NCBI GenBank assembly: GCA_011009095.1
Contig: VTPC01008130.1
Coordinates: forward strand, 1-64,000
Direction: 5' to 3'
From: Ignelater luminosus
Taxonomy: Eukaryota; Arthropoda; Insecta; Coleoptera; Elateridae
DNA: 64,000 nucleotides
Shown: positions 12,884-24,439 of the stretch, one piece after another
How positions within the stretch are numbered: position 1 is the first letter of the stretch
How the letters are laid out: each line of letters begins with the position of its first letter
Notes under the pieces: generated by a model
What the model was told of the DNA's origin: nothing
Databases searched by the model: none
The model's input: the letters and a program-made list of their open reading frames with translations, nothing else
Made by a program: the position numbers and the translations under genes

Positions 12884-13740
12884 CAACACTTACCAATGCT
12901 AACTAAAATGACTGATAATGAAATAAAAAACGATAGCCAAACAAGTTTGAACTTACCACCTTTTGACATTTGACAAAATAAAGCCCTGCTGAATGTTTTA
13001 GACAGCTGTGATTTTGTATACTTAGATGTTCCCATACTAGATTGTGATTTAGATGAAAATGTAATTATTGATACGGAAAATACATTTAATATACCTGAAG
13101 AAACTAGTACTTTAGTCATAAGAAACAACGAAAAAAGAAGATTTGAACCAGAAAAAATGAACAAGAAGTAATGTTACAAAATGAAGATATTAATGAAAAT
13201 ATTAGTAGTGAACTAAAAAGTGAGCACGATATTATATTGAAAATTAAAGATCCTGATGATCTTCACTATGTAATAGAAGAAAAGAGAATAAGTAGTGAAT
13301 CAGATGAAGTCATTAGTGATATAAATAAAAGAGAAAAAGATTAAAAGAAACAAAAGACAAAACGTAAAGGAAGCAAAATGGAGTAAAAATGAAAATAAAA
13401 GAAAATGAGAAAAAGGGGAAGAATATTACAGAAAAAGAAAATACAAAGGAATATGGAATTATGAAATACCAAGAGAAAGAAGATGTTTGCAACTATAAAA
13501 TTTTCTTAAAGAACATAAGCACGTAGTGCAAGTCATTTAATGACAAAGAAAGAGATAGAATTTTTAAAAGATTTTGGTGATGGGATCAATGAAAGATTTA
13601 TATAAATCTAATGGTAAAAAACGAGACACTAAAAGACAGTAACAGAAAAACAGAAGAAAAATCAAGAAGGAAGTTTAGTTGAATGTACTACTTAGAAAAG
13701 GCAAAATGGAGAAAAAATTGTGTGTGTAAACAAATGTTTG
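12884..13740 (+). pseudogene. Decayed ORF of unidentified, probably transposon-derived protein
   Basis: Translation in shifting frames on the + strand gives long Lys/Glu/Asp-rich segments (for example LPPFDI, VLDSCDFVYLDVPILDCDLD, ISSESDEVISDINKREKD) followed by basic stretches and segments like KEIEFLKDFGDGIN and, near 13670-13735, KAKWRKN and VCKQMF. The order acidic N-terminal region, basic linker, then a Cys-containing region resembles multicopy insect proteins that I know only as uncharacterised. It is interrupted by many frame changes, so it is not a working gene. No function is proposed. Confidence 0.35.
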
Positions 13741-13769
13741 GGTTATTTTGGTTTTGATTTTTAGTGTTG

Positions 13770-14349
13770 AACGCTGCTGTGACCAACTGTAATAATCGCT
13801 GTTCATCTTCAAAATTTTGGTTGAGCACATGATTTTTGACATAACCTCAGAGGAAAGAAATCTAATGGTGTTAGCTCAGGTAATCGTGCAGGCCAGGGTA
13901 CTGCAGAATGCATTAGTTTATAGCACAAGAAATCAAAATAACCTTATCATGTTTACATCATTAGAATTGTGATAAGAGCTATTCAAAACAATTTTCAATT
14001 GTTTTTCCACCTATTTAAAAAAATGAGGTTGATGATGGTTACTCGAAACCGACACGTTGTACAGGAATTTTGTTAGCGTATTTTAATAGAGAACAAAAAG
14101 TGGCAATGGTAAAGTGGTTTTAGTTTTCCGAAATCTCTTCAAATAAAGGAAAGAAAAAATAATAATGAAAATCGAGAAATTTACTTTTTTTTAAATATCT
14201 CTGAAATCATCCAAGATATCTAGATTTTGCAAACGCCAATAAAAAAGTTCTATAAATAGCCAACTTTCATCCCATTCAACCGATGTTGTATCTCTTACCG
14301 TTTCCATGATCCCCATGCTGTGCACCCTTATCTTGGACACACTGTATAT
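13770..14349 (-). mobile_element. Decayed mariner-type transposon remnant (minus strand)
   Basis: On the minus strand 13770-13925 reads WPARLPELTPLDFF then, after a frame change, GYVKNHVLNQNFEDEQRL and LVTAAFNTK, the C-terminal end of a DUF4817/mariner-type transposase around its third catalytic Asp. Upstream on the same strand, at about 14349, the sequence begins TACAGTGTGTCCAAGATAAG, like a typical terminal repeat of such elements. The first two thirds of the transposase are gone and no matching 3' end was found. Confidence 0.6.
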
Positions 14350-14384
14350 ATGACACTGGTACAATGTGTATACAATATTATATC

Positions 14385-16085
14385 TTATTTAGTGTGATAT
14401 GGTTTGAAATATTCAACACATAAGGTTGTATCACATTCGCTACAGTATGTCAGAGGTTTTTTTTTAACAATCTGGAAATTGGCATCTTCTCTGCTTATCT
14501 GTTCGCCTTATCCAGTGATTATTTCCATCATATTGTACATCAGGCACCACGCCATGAACATTACGTTTTCTTAGTGCCCCAATATATCCTAGTTTCAAAT
14601 AAAACATTGCGACACTTCTTCTAAAATCTAAGCAAGACAAGGAAGTAGGCCAATACCATTTTTTGCCTCTAATTCTAGTTGTGTATTTTCCAACTAACCA
14701 ATCATGGTGGTCAACACCTCTCATATGTTTATTGTAAGTTTTAATTATATTAAGTTGTGGAACTGATAGCTTCTGTTGGCTCGATTTAGACCATCTTGTT
14801 GCTTTACCTAGTAGTTCAATGGTGTCAAAGTTTGTACCCATTGTAACACACTTGTTATCATTCCACTTTAGAATCAACACTTCTCCATTTTTGTCAAACC
14901 TAAAATCAAATCTCCCATGATTTTTCTTTGAAAGCTCTTTGGAATTTAGAAGAGGGCACTTATCAGTTCTATTTTCTCTCATTGTTCCTGTAGCACGAAA
15001 TCCAATCGATTTTAGATGAATCAGTATATCACAATTTGTAAAAAAGTTGTCAAAAAACACAGCATGATCATTAGGATTTTGAATATCTTCCAAAAGATTT
15101 ATAATGACTTGGGAACCTTGTAGTAAACCTAGAGTGGAATTGTTATCCTTGCTGGCATAAACAGAAAATTTGTAACAATATCCACCTGAACTGCAGTGTG
15201 CCCATAATTTGTATCCAAATCGGATTGGTTTAGATTGTATAAATTGCTTTAGACGATTGTGCCCATAATATTTTACTATCATTTCATCAATGGATAAAAA
15301 AGTGGAAAATACACCCCACTGTAGAAATGCTTCGTTTATTTTAGTTATCAAAGGCCGAATTTTATAACATCTGTCAGTCAAATCCGCTTCATCATTATTG
15401 CAACAGTGAAAAACAGATTTTAATTTCAAATACACATTTCGGGACATTGCACCTTTAACAATTTCTAATCCAGCATCTTCGTCTACACTCCAATATAATT
15501 TTTCCACGGGCAAAGTATGATATCCAGATAGCAGTAAAAATCCAATCAAGATTTTTAATTCGTTAGTAGTTACTGAGAAATCACTAAGGTTTTTTTACAT
15601 TTTTAGCATATCGTTCAGTTTCTATATGAAGAAGGTTATAAACATCATTGGAAAAATATTTTTTAAACAACTGTACAGGAGACGTATATTTCCGCACTAA
15701 TTTTTTAAATTTTATCCTCAGCTGTTTCATTTTGTTTTATTTTATTGGAGTGGGATGGGTTTAATTTATGCCAACGGGGAGGAATGTCAGTTAGTTTTTT
15801 CTTGGTTGCACTTTTTGAATTGTTATCTAGATTTCCAAAGTTTTCATTATCCCCAGAACACACATTAGGGCCCTGCAGTTGAATTTATATATTTCCAGGA
15901 ACATCATCGACTTCATTTTCACATGTAACATCATTATCACCTTCATCACAATCACTTAAAATATTAGGTTCTGGTGGTAAAACTGTTATATCAACGTTGT
16001 CTGCATTTTCTAAGTCACGAAAGAACTCTTCATCTTCCAATAAAGCTTCAATATCTTTTACACTTAAAAAATGTTTGTTATCCAT
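14385..16085 (-). pseudogene. piggyBac-type transposase, decayed
   Basis: The longest intact piece (14464-15549) holds the DDD core: LSIDEMIVKYYGH, AVFFDNFFTNCDIL and KHMRGVDHHDW, plus WYWPTSLSCLDF, all hallmarks of the DDE_Tnp_1_7 (PGBD) family. The N-terminal acidic region starts at ATG 16085 (MDNKHFLSVKDIEALLEDEE). Between 15549 and 15885 the family sequence (PPRWHKLNPSHSN, VRKYTSPVQLFKKYFSND, SVTTNELKILIGF) continues only by changing frame about twice, after an in-frame stop near 15883. The Cys-rich C-terminal finger (TYCSECDTTLCVEYFKPYH) follows the RRCQFPDC block in a shifted frame and ends at 14385. I could not find convincing TTAA-flanked terminal repeats. piggyBac transposases cut and paste at TTAA; this copy cannot make a full protein. 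Confidence 0.9.
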
Positions 16086-16830
16086 TTTAACACGCAAACT
16101 TTATGTGGTCAGTTGCCACAATAGCTCCCTTATAAATGCAAAAATCAGTGCAAGTACTGACAAATTCAGAAAAGTTCAAACCCACGCGCCTCACATGCGC
16201 TTGGCGTGTATGAATCGTACCAGTGTCCTATAAATATGACAGTTATTCCTGTTTATATATAAACTAAAATAAACATGAAAAAAATGCATGACTGTAACAA
16301 TCGAACTTTATATTTCTTATTTCAATATAAATTACAGAGAAAAGTTTTAAACTTTTTTTTTATACAAAACAAGGAAAACAAAAGAAGGTGCTAATAACTG
16401 GAAAACGACATTTGTTTAGCAATCAATATCTTATTTATAATAAACATTTTTTATAGAACTAAAAACACAGTTTAATGCATTTAAGTCCGAAAATTAACCT
16501 CAAATAAAGAAAAATTAAAATTTTTTGTTGTTAAAAGAGAAAAGAAATGCTTTTTCAGCTGTCCTATATACAGGGTGGCTGAAAAATCCTTCACCAGCCT
16601 ATATCTATTTTATTTTTAAAGATATGAACAAAATGCCAAGGAGAAAGTTGTTTGATGTAATAAGAGGCATAATATCATGCATTGAAAGGAAACTCAATGC
16701 CTACTGTTTTTGTGTAACATCAATTAACTTTAGTGTTTAAATGGAAATCCTGTATATTTCTCAAAATTCTGAATACACCTGAAATTTTCTTTTCAACCAT
16801 ACAACATACTTAATGATTTCCTTGAGGTTT
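16086..16830. other. Non-coding flank with a terminal-repeat-like motif
   Basis: No gene. At about 16567 TATACAGGGTGGCTGAAAAATCC looks like a mariner-type terminal sequence and may be the 5' end of the remnant at 16831-16965, 260 bp downstream in the same orientation. Confidence 0.4.
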
Positions 16831-16965
16831 TGGCCTGCAAGATTACCCAATTTATCAATTCTGGATTACTTCTTATGGGGCTTTTTAAAGCATCATGTTT
16901 ATGTAACTCCATCAGCAAGTCTGAACGAGTTGAAAAATAAATTTTTCTGCTCTGAGAATTAAATT
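16831..16965 (+). mobile_element. Mariner-type transposase C-terminal remnant
   Basis: The + strand reads WPARLPNLSILDYFLWGF, LKHHVYVTPSASLNELKNKF, the block around the third catalytic Asp (PNLSILD) of DUF4817/mariner-type transposases. Nothing upstream of this block is left in frame. It differs in sequence from the remnant at 13770 and the element at 4709, so at least three subfamilies are present. Confidence 0.7.
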
Positions 16966-17815
16966 ATGCCTAGTGCGTTGTAACATTTCTGGCGTAACTA
17001 ACTGGTACATAATGGGTTAATACCTACCTCAACTGTACTGAAGGCCAATTGCAATAAAAAAAGAAAAGTGGGACTCTTTGCTGAAATTGAAAAAAAATAT
17101 TTCCAAAGATTTTCATTACTTTTATGATCAGTTGACTTATCAGTAGAATAGAAAACTGTTTGTGTTTCTCTAGTTAAATTTTATTCATTTATGTTAAAAT
17201 GTTTACTTTACTTACCAATTCAAAATAATTATTTGCCACAGTTTTTTTTAATTAAAAATTAGTTAGATAAATTGTTTAGATAAAGATTTTCAAGTAATAG
17301 GCAAGTTTTTTGCTCTCCTGCAAAATTAGTGATTTTGGACTTACAACATTTGCGAGTTAAGGTAATGATATTATATTACCAAAAACGAAAAGAAAGATCA
17401 GAGACACCTTCACTTTGACAATTTTTTGTCACTCTCTTTCAAATATTCACTAAAAACAAAACTGTGAGAGATAAGGCATTTAAAAGGATGTCTGTCCCAA
17501 TACATATGTAATAAGGTAGCTGTCCAAATGGGTCCAAGTTCTCAACTACGTACTTGTCAATCCAAATATATATTTTTATATAATTTAATTTCAAGTCTAA
17601 AAATATAACCCGAAAATATTTTATCAAAATCTTGTTATATATAAAACATAAAAACGTAACTAAAATAGAATGATTTCCATTTTACTTCTTAACAATTTAA
17701 TTAATATTATTACTGAAATCAATCTACTTTAAATAAGATCATTGTAGAGAATAAAAAAAATATCACAAAAATTATCACACAGTTGTTAATTGAAAATAAA
17801 AATTTTGAACTTACT
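16966..17815. other. AT-rich spacer downstream of RBM45
   Basis: No coding signal recognised; the open frame at 17439-17627 looks random. Part of this region is presumably the RBM45 3' UTR, since that gene ends at 17816 on the minus strand. Confidence 0.4.
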
Positions 17816-20152
17816 CTAGCACGATTCATCATCTAAACGTAATCGTTTTCTATCATGATCACGTTCCTCTGCTTCCATGACTTTTATGCGTATGCCACAT
17901 ACTTCTGCTCCATGTAAAGTCTATCACAAACAAAACCAATAATATAGTTATACTAACATATACTTATACTGTAGTTATCTCTTACACTTATAGCGTTTTC
18001 TGCAGCTTGCCTTGAAGCATATTTGGCATAGCCACAATTTCGATTGTATAACATGTACACATCAATTAAATCACCAAAACGACAAAAAATATCCCGTAAA
18101 GTAGATGATGGCAATTGTTGAGGTGAACATACAATAAAACATCTGTAAACGACATTTTCATTGGTAAAAAAATGTTAATGCAAATGGAAACAAAAATAGA
18201 AATACCTGGCTTCACACTGAGCATCAACACCAGCTAATGGTTTCTTATCTGGTAACTTAACACTACAAGGTGTATCATTCTTTCGTGAAGATTCACCTAA
18301 TCCAATTCGAGATTGCAGAAGATCTACAAAATTATTTTCAATATAAAAGTAAAGCTATCAAAACACTAAAAATAACATACCTGGGGAAATCCCAGCTGCT
18401 TGAATAATACTGGTAGCTTGTGCAATAGTTTCAGCTAGTTGCAACAGATCTGGTTTGGATGGAGTTGTACGACTTACACTCGTAGATGTAGAATGTTCAC
18501 TAAAGCCTCTAGGTGCATCATATTCAGGCTTTACAATTAAACGACTACCTGGTGGATATTCAAACCCATGCAGCTTCTCACATGCATACGAAGCAGCCTG
18601 AGCATTTGCATACACAACAGTGGCTATGGATCGTACTGGACGAGGACGGCCTTCTAATCTCAACTGACAGTAGTCCATTCCTGTTTTATTTCATACATTT
18701 AGAAAAATATTGACAAAAGATTAAGAAAAAGGAATTATGTTGCCAACACTGATTAAACTTCGTTCACTTTAGCAAACAACTGTCAAATTGACAGATTCTT
18801 ATTAGAAAATTTCATTTTTTATTATTATAAGTAGTTTTAAATGATTTTAATTTCACCATTTTCTTATTACTACCTGTATTTAAAATTTTTATTTTGTTAG
18901 GAGGCCATGTTATTTATTTATATCCTTTTAAAGTCATAAATGCACAACATTCTGATATTGTCAAATGCTAGATAACCTAAAACCATTTAAATTACAGGTA
19001 AACTCAGAAAAAGTCATAATTAAATCTAACATTAACAGTTGCTTGCTATTAGTGTGCCTTGATATTGTTTTATTAAATTTGACATAAAACAATATCAAGG
19101 CACACTACTTGCTATAATGAATAAGGTTTATTTCATGTTTGTTTATGACAGTAGACAAACTTCAAATCTACCATCACTTTGGCAACAAAAGTTATCAATT
19201 TTTACACACAAGATTTTACCTGGGACAATATCAAACAATTTCCAAAGTTGATCTTGATTCAGTTGTGGACTACCAATAACTTGAAGTCTAGTATATCCCT
19301 CATTACCCCCATCTGGTAATGTCAGACTGTGATTGCCAGATCTCAAAAATGAATCATACGAATTCGAATAAAATCTTTCTGGCTGATCATATTGTCTAGG
19401 TTTACGTGGTTCTGCAAACACAGCCTTGAATTTACGATCACACTGTTCATATGCTGCAGCCGCATGAGAAAATCTAGAATATAAAACATTTCACAATGAT
19501 CCCATTTTATTTTAAAATAAAGATCATACTTATAATATTTAATATAAGCAAATCCTTTGCTTTCTCTAGTTTCTTTATCTTTAATAACCGTAGCATAGTC
19601 AATATCACCATATACTTTGAAAGTATTGTATAATTCTTCATCACTCATAGATTTTGGGACAATAACAAACAACCTTTGAATCTTCTCTTCTTCATTACCA
19701 TCACGTTTAGAGCCTTGATCGCGACTAAAAATAACCCAAGATATTAATATTAATGCTATCACATTTTTAGAATTTTCTAAATACCTGGCTGCTATCATAA
19801 CCTTTATATGGCGAGTGGTATTTCCTATAACCTTCCCGTTCATGGCTTCTAATGCGGCAGCAGCTTCGGAGGTCTTCGAATATTTAATATAAGTTACCCC
19901 TAAATAACAATTTAATACAATTTAAATAATTATTTATACTCTTTAAAATATAAACATACCCTTACGTTCCCCAGTATTGCGGTCTTTTACCACCCATATT
20001 TCTTCGATTTCACCGAATTTCGAAAATGCATTTCGAAAATCTTCCTCCGCTAACTGTTTGCTGCATATTATAAATAATCTAGAATTTGGCGGATCATCCA
20101 AAGACGGTTTTGTATCACTGTACGAATGTTTTCTGTCACTTCTATCCGCCAT
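17816..20152 (-). CDS. RBM45: RBM45-type RNA-binding protein (8 exons, complete)
   Basis: Exons in transcript order: 20152-19960, 19899-19785, 19724-19530, 19473-19220, 18680-18381, 18323-18206, 18142-17986, 17920-17816; all introns are GT..AG and the frame holds for 478 aa, close to human RBM45 (476). Four RRM domains are legible: RRM1 near residues 24-103 (SRLFIICSKQL; GVTYIKYSK), RRM2 near 118-195 (RLFVIVPKSMSDEEL; KGFAYIKYYK), a third around 240-325 (RLQVIGSPQLNQDQLWKLF; VRSIATVVYANAQAA), and RRM4 near 392-465 (RCFIVCSPQQLPSSTL; CGYAKYASRQAA). The tail ERDHDRKRLRL is basic and may be nuclear-localising. RBM45 (Drb1) binds RNA, and in vertebrates associates with m6A writers, splicing factors and stress responses; the insect role is inferred. 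The start ATG (MADRSDRKHSYS) is the first in frame. Intron 4 carries a striking palindrome (separate entry). Confidence 0.95.
19042..19115. repeat. 58-bp perfect palindrome flanked by exact 8-bp direct repeats
   Basis: Arms at 19050-19073 and 19084-19107 are perfect 24-base inverted copies (TAGTGTGCCTTGATATTG...) around a 10-base loop. They are bracketed immediately by CTTGCTAT on both sides (19042-19049 and 19108-19115). It lies in RBM45 intron 4. It may be a minimal hAT-like foldback insertion with target duplication, or a hairpin RNA source; both are inference. Confidence 0.9.
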
Positions 20153-20419
20153 TTTTCCCTTTGTTTTTAATAAATAAAAATAAAAGCAACAGGAATACCA
20201 ATTTAAAGTTCCTTTTGTGGCTTTTCCCTACCACTTTCAAAAATGTGCGCAATTTAAAAGAATAGTTTTTAAAATCTTATTAATTACTAGTTATAAGAAG
20301 AAGGAATAAAAATAAAACTTAAAAGAATTAATAGTAAACTAACTTTCCTTTTTATTTGTTTCGTAACAAATATTTTTTTCATTAAAAGAACATTAAGCTT
20401 AAGTAATTAACTTTCCTGT

Positions 20420-20630
20420 AATATACAGAGTGTCTCTTTCAGATGAACGAAAGTATTTACTGCAGTGGCGGCTCGTGATATTGTGCGGTGGTAGGGCCCG
20501 GCTTTGCGATTCAATGTGGGGAGGGGGTATAAAAATTTTTAAGTACAACATTGCAAATCTTTTTTTGGAATAAACATTTCTATTAAATTTACAATAGAAT
20601 AGAACTGGATTTTGAAATGAAGACACCCTG
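20420..20630. mobile_element. Inverted-repeat element containing hAT-like sequence
   Basis: Left end ACAGAGTGTCTCTTTCA and right end (reverse complement) ACAGGGTGTCTTCATTTCA form imperfect inverted ends. Inside, at 20463, CAGTGGCGGCTCGTGATATT resembles a hAT-type terminus, suggesting one element inside another. No coding content. Confidence 0.5.
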
Positions 20631-20802
20631 TGTTTTTGAAATATGTAAATCCAGCAGAGGTCTTCTGAGTTCTTTTATTTCGATCTTTTCTTATAAAGAA
20701 TAGGTAGGAAAAGATTTTTTAAAAGCTCACCTATTGCGTTCATACTGCTCTTCACCTTCACTCTTCACCTCAAGTTTCAAAACGGACGTAGCGTAACTAA
20801 TA

Positions 20803-21138
20803 ACCGAATTTCGATTATTGTAGCTCTGTCTTCTTTATGGTGGGCAAGACTCAGCTACAGAGGCTAAAAAGGCTACAAAATCGCGGAATGCGTGTCATTA
20901 CAAGATTTAATAGATATATACCAATTGAACACTTTTTACATAATACTTTGAATTTCATACCGGTACGACGAAGAATTATTCAAAATCTTCTAATTTTTAT
21001 CTATAAAGTTTTTAAGAAAACAGCACCGACATATTTCAGTAACGTTTTTATACAAAATAATGAAATACATCAGTACGGAACTAGAACGCTACAGATTACC
21101 GAATAGCATTTTTAAAAAAGGAATTCAGATATTTATGT
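20803..21138 (+). mobile_element. LINE reverse-transcriptase C-terminal remnant (5' part)
   Basis: The + strand frame reads FDYCSSVFF, LQRLKRLQNRGMRVI, LNFIPVRRRIIQNLLIFIYK, NNEIHQYGTRT, which is the C-terminal region of non-LTR (Jockey/CR1-like) reverse transcriptases. After a frame change near 21080 the family sequence YRLPNSIFKKGIQIF continues to about 21135 and then stops matching. The remaining tail block of this type appears at 25638 (see that entry and findings). Confidence 0.75.
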
Positions 21139-22648
21139 TGAGTTCGGTTTTTTGTTACGAAGATGGAGCGTTGCGAGCGGCGCGAATGATCACGTGATAC
21201 ATGGAGTGAAAGAGTTAAACAAATAAAGTTGTAGGCGTAACCTCAACAACAATGTTAATTAATTTAAATTCCAATTAGACTGCTTTGTTACAAAACTAAA
21301 GTAGGTATATTTGTTTAATTAACACAGTTGTAACAATTGAGAATTGGGGTTATAATAGGTATTTTATTTTCTATCTTTTCTGGGCAAAGTTGCCAAATTA
21401 AAGTAAAATTTGCCCGTATATTAATTTATACATGTTTTTCTCATATTTGTCTACAAACTTATTACACAAACGAATTCGGGTGTATGGAATTTTTAAAATT
21501 GTTGTAAAGAAATTAAACAACATTTTAAAAAAGTGAGGGAAAAATTGTGTTGGATGTTTGCAAATTTGGCAATTCCGCTTGTGCTTCCATAAATTCCTAA
21601 CGCACAACCTTTTCAGTCGGTACATTAAGGAGGTACAGGACCTTAGTGAAAATGATGAAAACATCGTGAAATCTTGAAGATCAATAAAAATATTTATAAT
21701 ATTTGTTGTCTGAAAATTTTAGCGACCTAGGATTCATAGTTTTTTTATAAAAAAATATTAATAATAGCCAATTTAACACTATAACAGCATAAATATCAGA
21801 CCCCACGCGTACCTATACATCAATACTAGCTGTTTTTTTCAACTTGTTGGTCAGCTCCGAGTAGCACCGGATAGATCTGGCAACTTGGGCAGTGTTTTTT
21901 TGAACATAGAGTGAGCTTCTCTCAGCTCCACTACTTTGCCTTCCTCTTTCCCCTCAAACGCCCACAAATTTTCGGATCAGAAGCCTAGCTCACTTAAAAG
22001 TTAGGTTAAAGTAAACGAGAAGCACGCGAGCATTGCGTTGTTTGGTTTTTCGTTCCTTCAGTATTTTTTTGGTTACAATGCAGCTCATTTGAAGATCAGA
22101 TCAGTTTTGGAGTAGATCAGATAAATTAACGTGTGAAAAAAGGACGCTTACTGTTAGCTATGAAAAAATGGCGACACTGCTCTGAAAAACTACATGTGCA
22201 AAAAAAAAAATTTTTCGAAATTATTGAAAAAAAACATTATGTCAAGGATTCTTATCTATAAAAATAATTAACTTTAAAAAACACTAACTTTTAAAAACCA
22301 GTCAGCCATAGTTAATGTGGGTTATGTTGACGGTAACGGCGCAACGGCGGATTGAGAGGGAAATTCAAAATTGAAGAAGATCGTATTTCAAAAAATAAAT
22401 GTTAAAGTTTTTATAAAACTTCTATTATATATTATAAGACATAACAAAATTAAATAATAATTCGTAATAAATAAATTATTGCTTTCAAGAATCTTGTTAA
22501 ATAAATTTCACCTCTTTGCTTTATTTGTAAACGTCCACACTTACAAATCACCAACGCATTAATACCGTGAACGCATGCGCAAACATGGTTAACTGCCGAA
22601 TTTTTTATTATTTTTTAAAAAATATTTAATAAAAAATTAATTATATTA
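21139..22648. other. Unassigned sequence inside the split LINE
   Basis: No coding gene recognised. Mixed AT-rich sequence with moderately GC-rich patches at 21140-21200 and 21880-22040. An open frame on the minus strand at 21398-21664 looks random. It probably consists of transposon debris. Confidence 0.4.
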
Positions 22649-23772
22649 TCTTTATATATATAATTCTTCTGTACGTGTGTATGTCACCGAACTCCTCCTA
22701 AACGGTTGGACCGATTTTATTGAAATTTTTTGTGTGTGTTCAAGTTGATTCGAGAATGGTTTAGATTCGCAATTTGACCCGGTTTTTCAATTTGGTCCAA
22801 TTTAAATTGTTTATTTAAATATAGCCGATGTTACGGCGAGTAGTACCTACGTCCGCCGTCAGAGGGTACTTGGCGTGCGATCGCCATGTTGGCCTCGGTC
22901 TGTCGGATGTCTTAGCTGGGATTCGTGGCAGGAGAACAACAATTCGCCATGTTGCGAAACTCGGCAGATGGCGCTGCAGTCGGTATCTCGACTTGAATGA
23001 ATTTTGGCCGCAAAAAATATCGATGTTGACGCTATTAACTTCAAAATACAACAGTCGTTGCCCGGCAATGAGATATTGTTCAAATCGATCGACACTGTTA
23101 CCGATCCTGACGAAGCAGTCAACTATCCTGTTGAATTTTTGAATTCGCTGGATTTACCAGGAATGCCACCACATAACTTGCGATTAAAAATTGGCTCACC
23201 TATCATTTTGCTTCGGAATTTAAATGCACCTAAGCTATGCAACGGTACAAGATTAGTCATAAAAAAAATTATGGGCAATGTTCTTGAAGCTACAATTTTG
23301 AACGGCAAATTTGAAGGTGAAGTTGTTCTGCCACGAATCCCAATGATCCCTTCAGACTCACCCATTCCATTCAGATGTCTGCAATTTCCAATTCGTTTGG
23401 CATTTGCCATGACTATTAATAAGTCACAAGGTCAAACAATGTCGATTTGTGGGTTGGATCTAGAAAATCCGGTCTTTTCACATGGCCAATTATATGTGGC
23501 GTGTTATCGCGTTGGAAAACCGTCAAGTTTATTCATTTATACTTCTCAGGAATTGACTAAAAATATTGTTCATCAACTCGCATTAAGATAAAATTAAACA
23601 AACATTATTGATTATAACGAATTGTTTTTAGAAAAATTGATGTTATTTCAAAATAAAGAATAATGGAATTATTATATTATTTGTCTTTCATTTTATACTT
23701 TGTTTAATATCCTAATCGCTTGAAATATCATGCAAGACTGTTAGGCGGAACGAAGTTCGTCGGGTCAGCTAG
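22649..23772 (+). mobile_element. Helitron, internally deleted
   Basis: The 5' end TCTTTATATATATAATTC fits a Helitron TC start. The 3' end has a short hairpin (GAACGAAGTTC, 23747-23757) followed by CTAG at 23769-23772 and a T, as expected for CTRR ends inserted between A and T; A and T flank the element here. The interior keeps only the helicase end of the Rep/helicase gene. Lack of inverted ends and target duplication also fits rolling-circle insertion. Confidence 0.85.
23001..23591 (+). pseudogene. Helitron Pif1-like helicase, C-terminal fragment
   Basis: The frame reads AAKNIDVDAINFKIQQSLPG, LKIGSPIILLRNLNAPKLCN, FPIRLAFAMTINKSQGQTMS, HGQLYVACYRVGKPSSLFI and ends at TAA 23589-23591. These are Pif1-family motifs (the SQGQT block is motif V-like, YVACYRV equals the usual YVA.SRV motif VI with one change from Ser to Tyr). 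The Rep nuclease, Walker A and B parts are missing, so this is a terminal remnant of about 195 residues without its own start codon. The stop lies 181 bases before the Helitron end, the normal spacing. Confidence 0.88.
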
Positions 23773-23859
23773 TTAATTATATATTATACAACTTTTTCAC
23801 TATTATTATTATTATAATTATTACAGTATTATTTCAAATGCACATATGACTACGATGTG

Positions 23860-24190
23860 TATCGCGTGTTGCCTAATTAATGCTAGCCTAATATTTTACA
23901 CGGAATTTAATTTTATAGACGACTGCGATGTGTACTTTGGGTTGCCTAATTAATGCTCGCATAAAAACTTGATTTATTTTCTATTTTGTCTTGTAATGTG
24001 TGTTGCCTAATTAATGTTTGCATAAATACTTGATTTCAGTTTTATTTATTTACAAATATGTAGTAGACTGTGATGTGCAATGTGGGTTGCCTAACAAAGG
24101 CGCTAGCGAATATTTGATTTAGTTTTTTTTTCTGAAAACGTAGGTGCCATGGCGTGCTAGGTGTGTTGCCTAGTTTCGTGGCCCAGAAAA
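23860..24190. repeat. Degenerate tandem repeat, five units of 61-84 bp
   Basis: GTTGCCTA recurs at 23868, 23941, 24002, 24086 and 24165, each preceded by a GATGTG-like or TGTG string; units 1-3 continue with ATTAATG and several with GCATAAAxACTTGATTTA. The first three units are the most alike and the last two are diverged. It begins 90 bases after the Helitron end. Confidence 0.75.
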
Positions 24191-24439
24191 CGCGCTTAAT
24201 GCATAATGTCCTTTAATAGTAATTATGAATCATTTTGTAATGATTTGATAATTACATACATAAAAGAATAATTTCAACAAGCAAACAATTATTTAATCAC
24301 AAGTTGAAATATTAATTTTTAAAAGTACAATCCCGAAAAAAGTTTATGCTTTCCATAGTGCATACTAATTACAGATACCTACTGCGGAATAAACTTTTTA
24401 AATTGACTGTACTTCCTTAAGAATTTGTACCTTTCACTC

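Noticed and set aside
23860-24190. CRISPR-like array
   Set aside because: Repeats are irregular in spacing and degenerate, and the host is clearly a eukaryote; a minisatellite explains it better.
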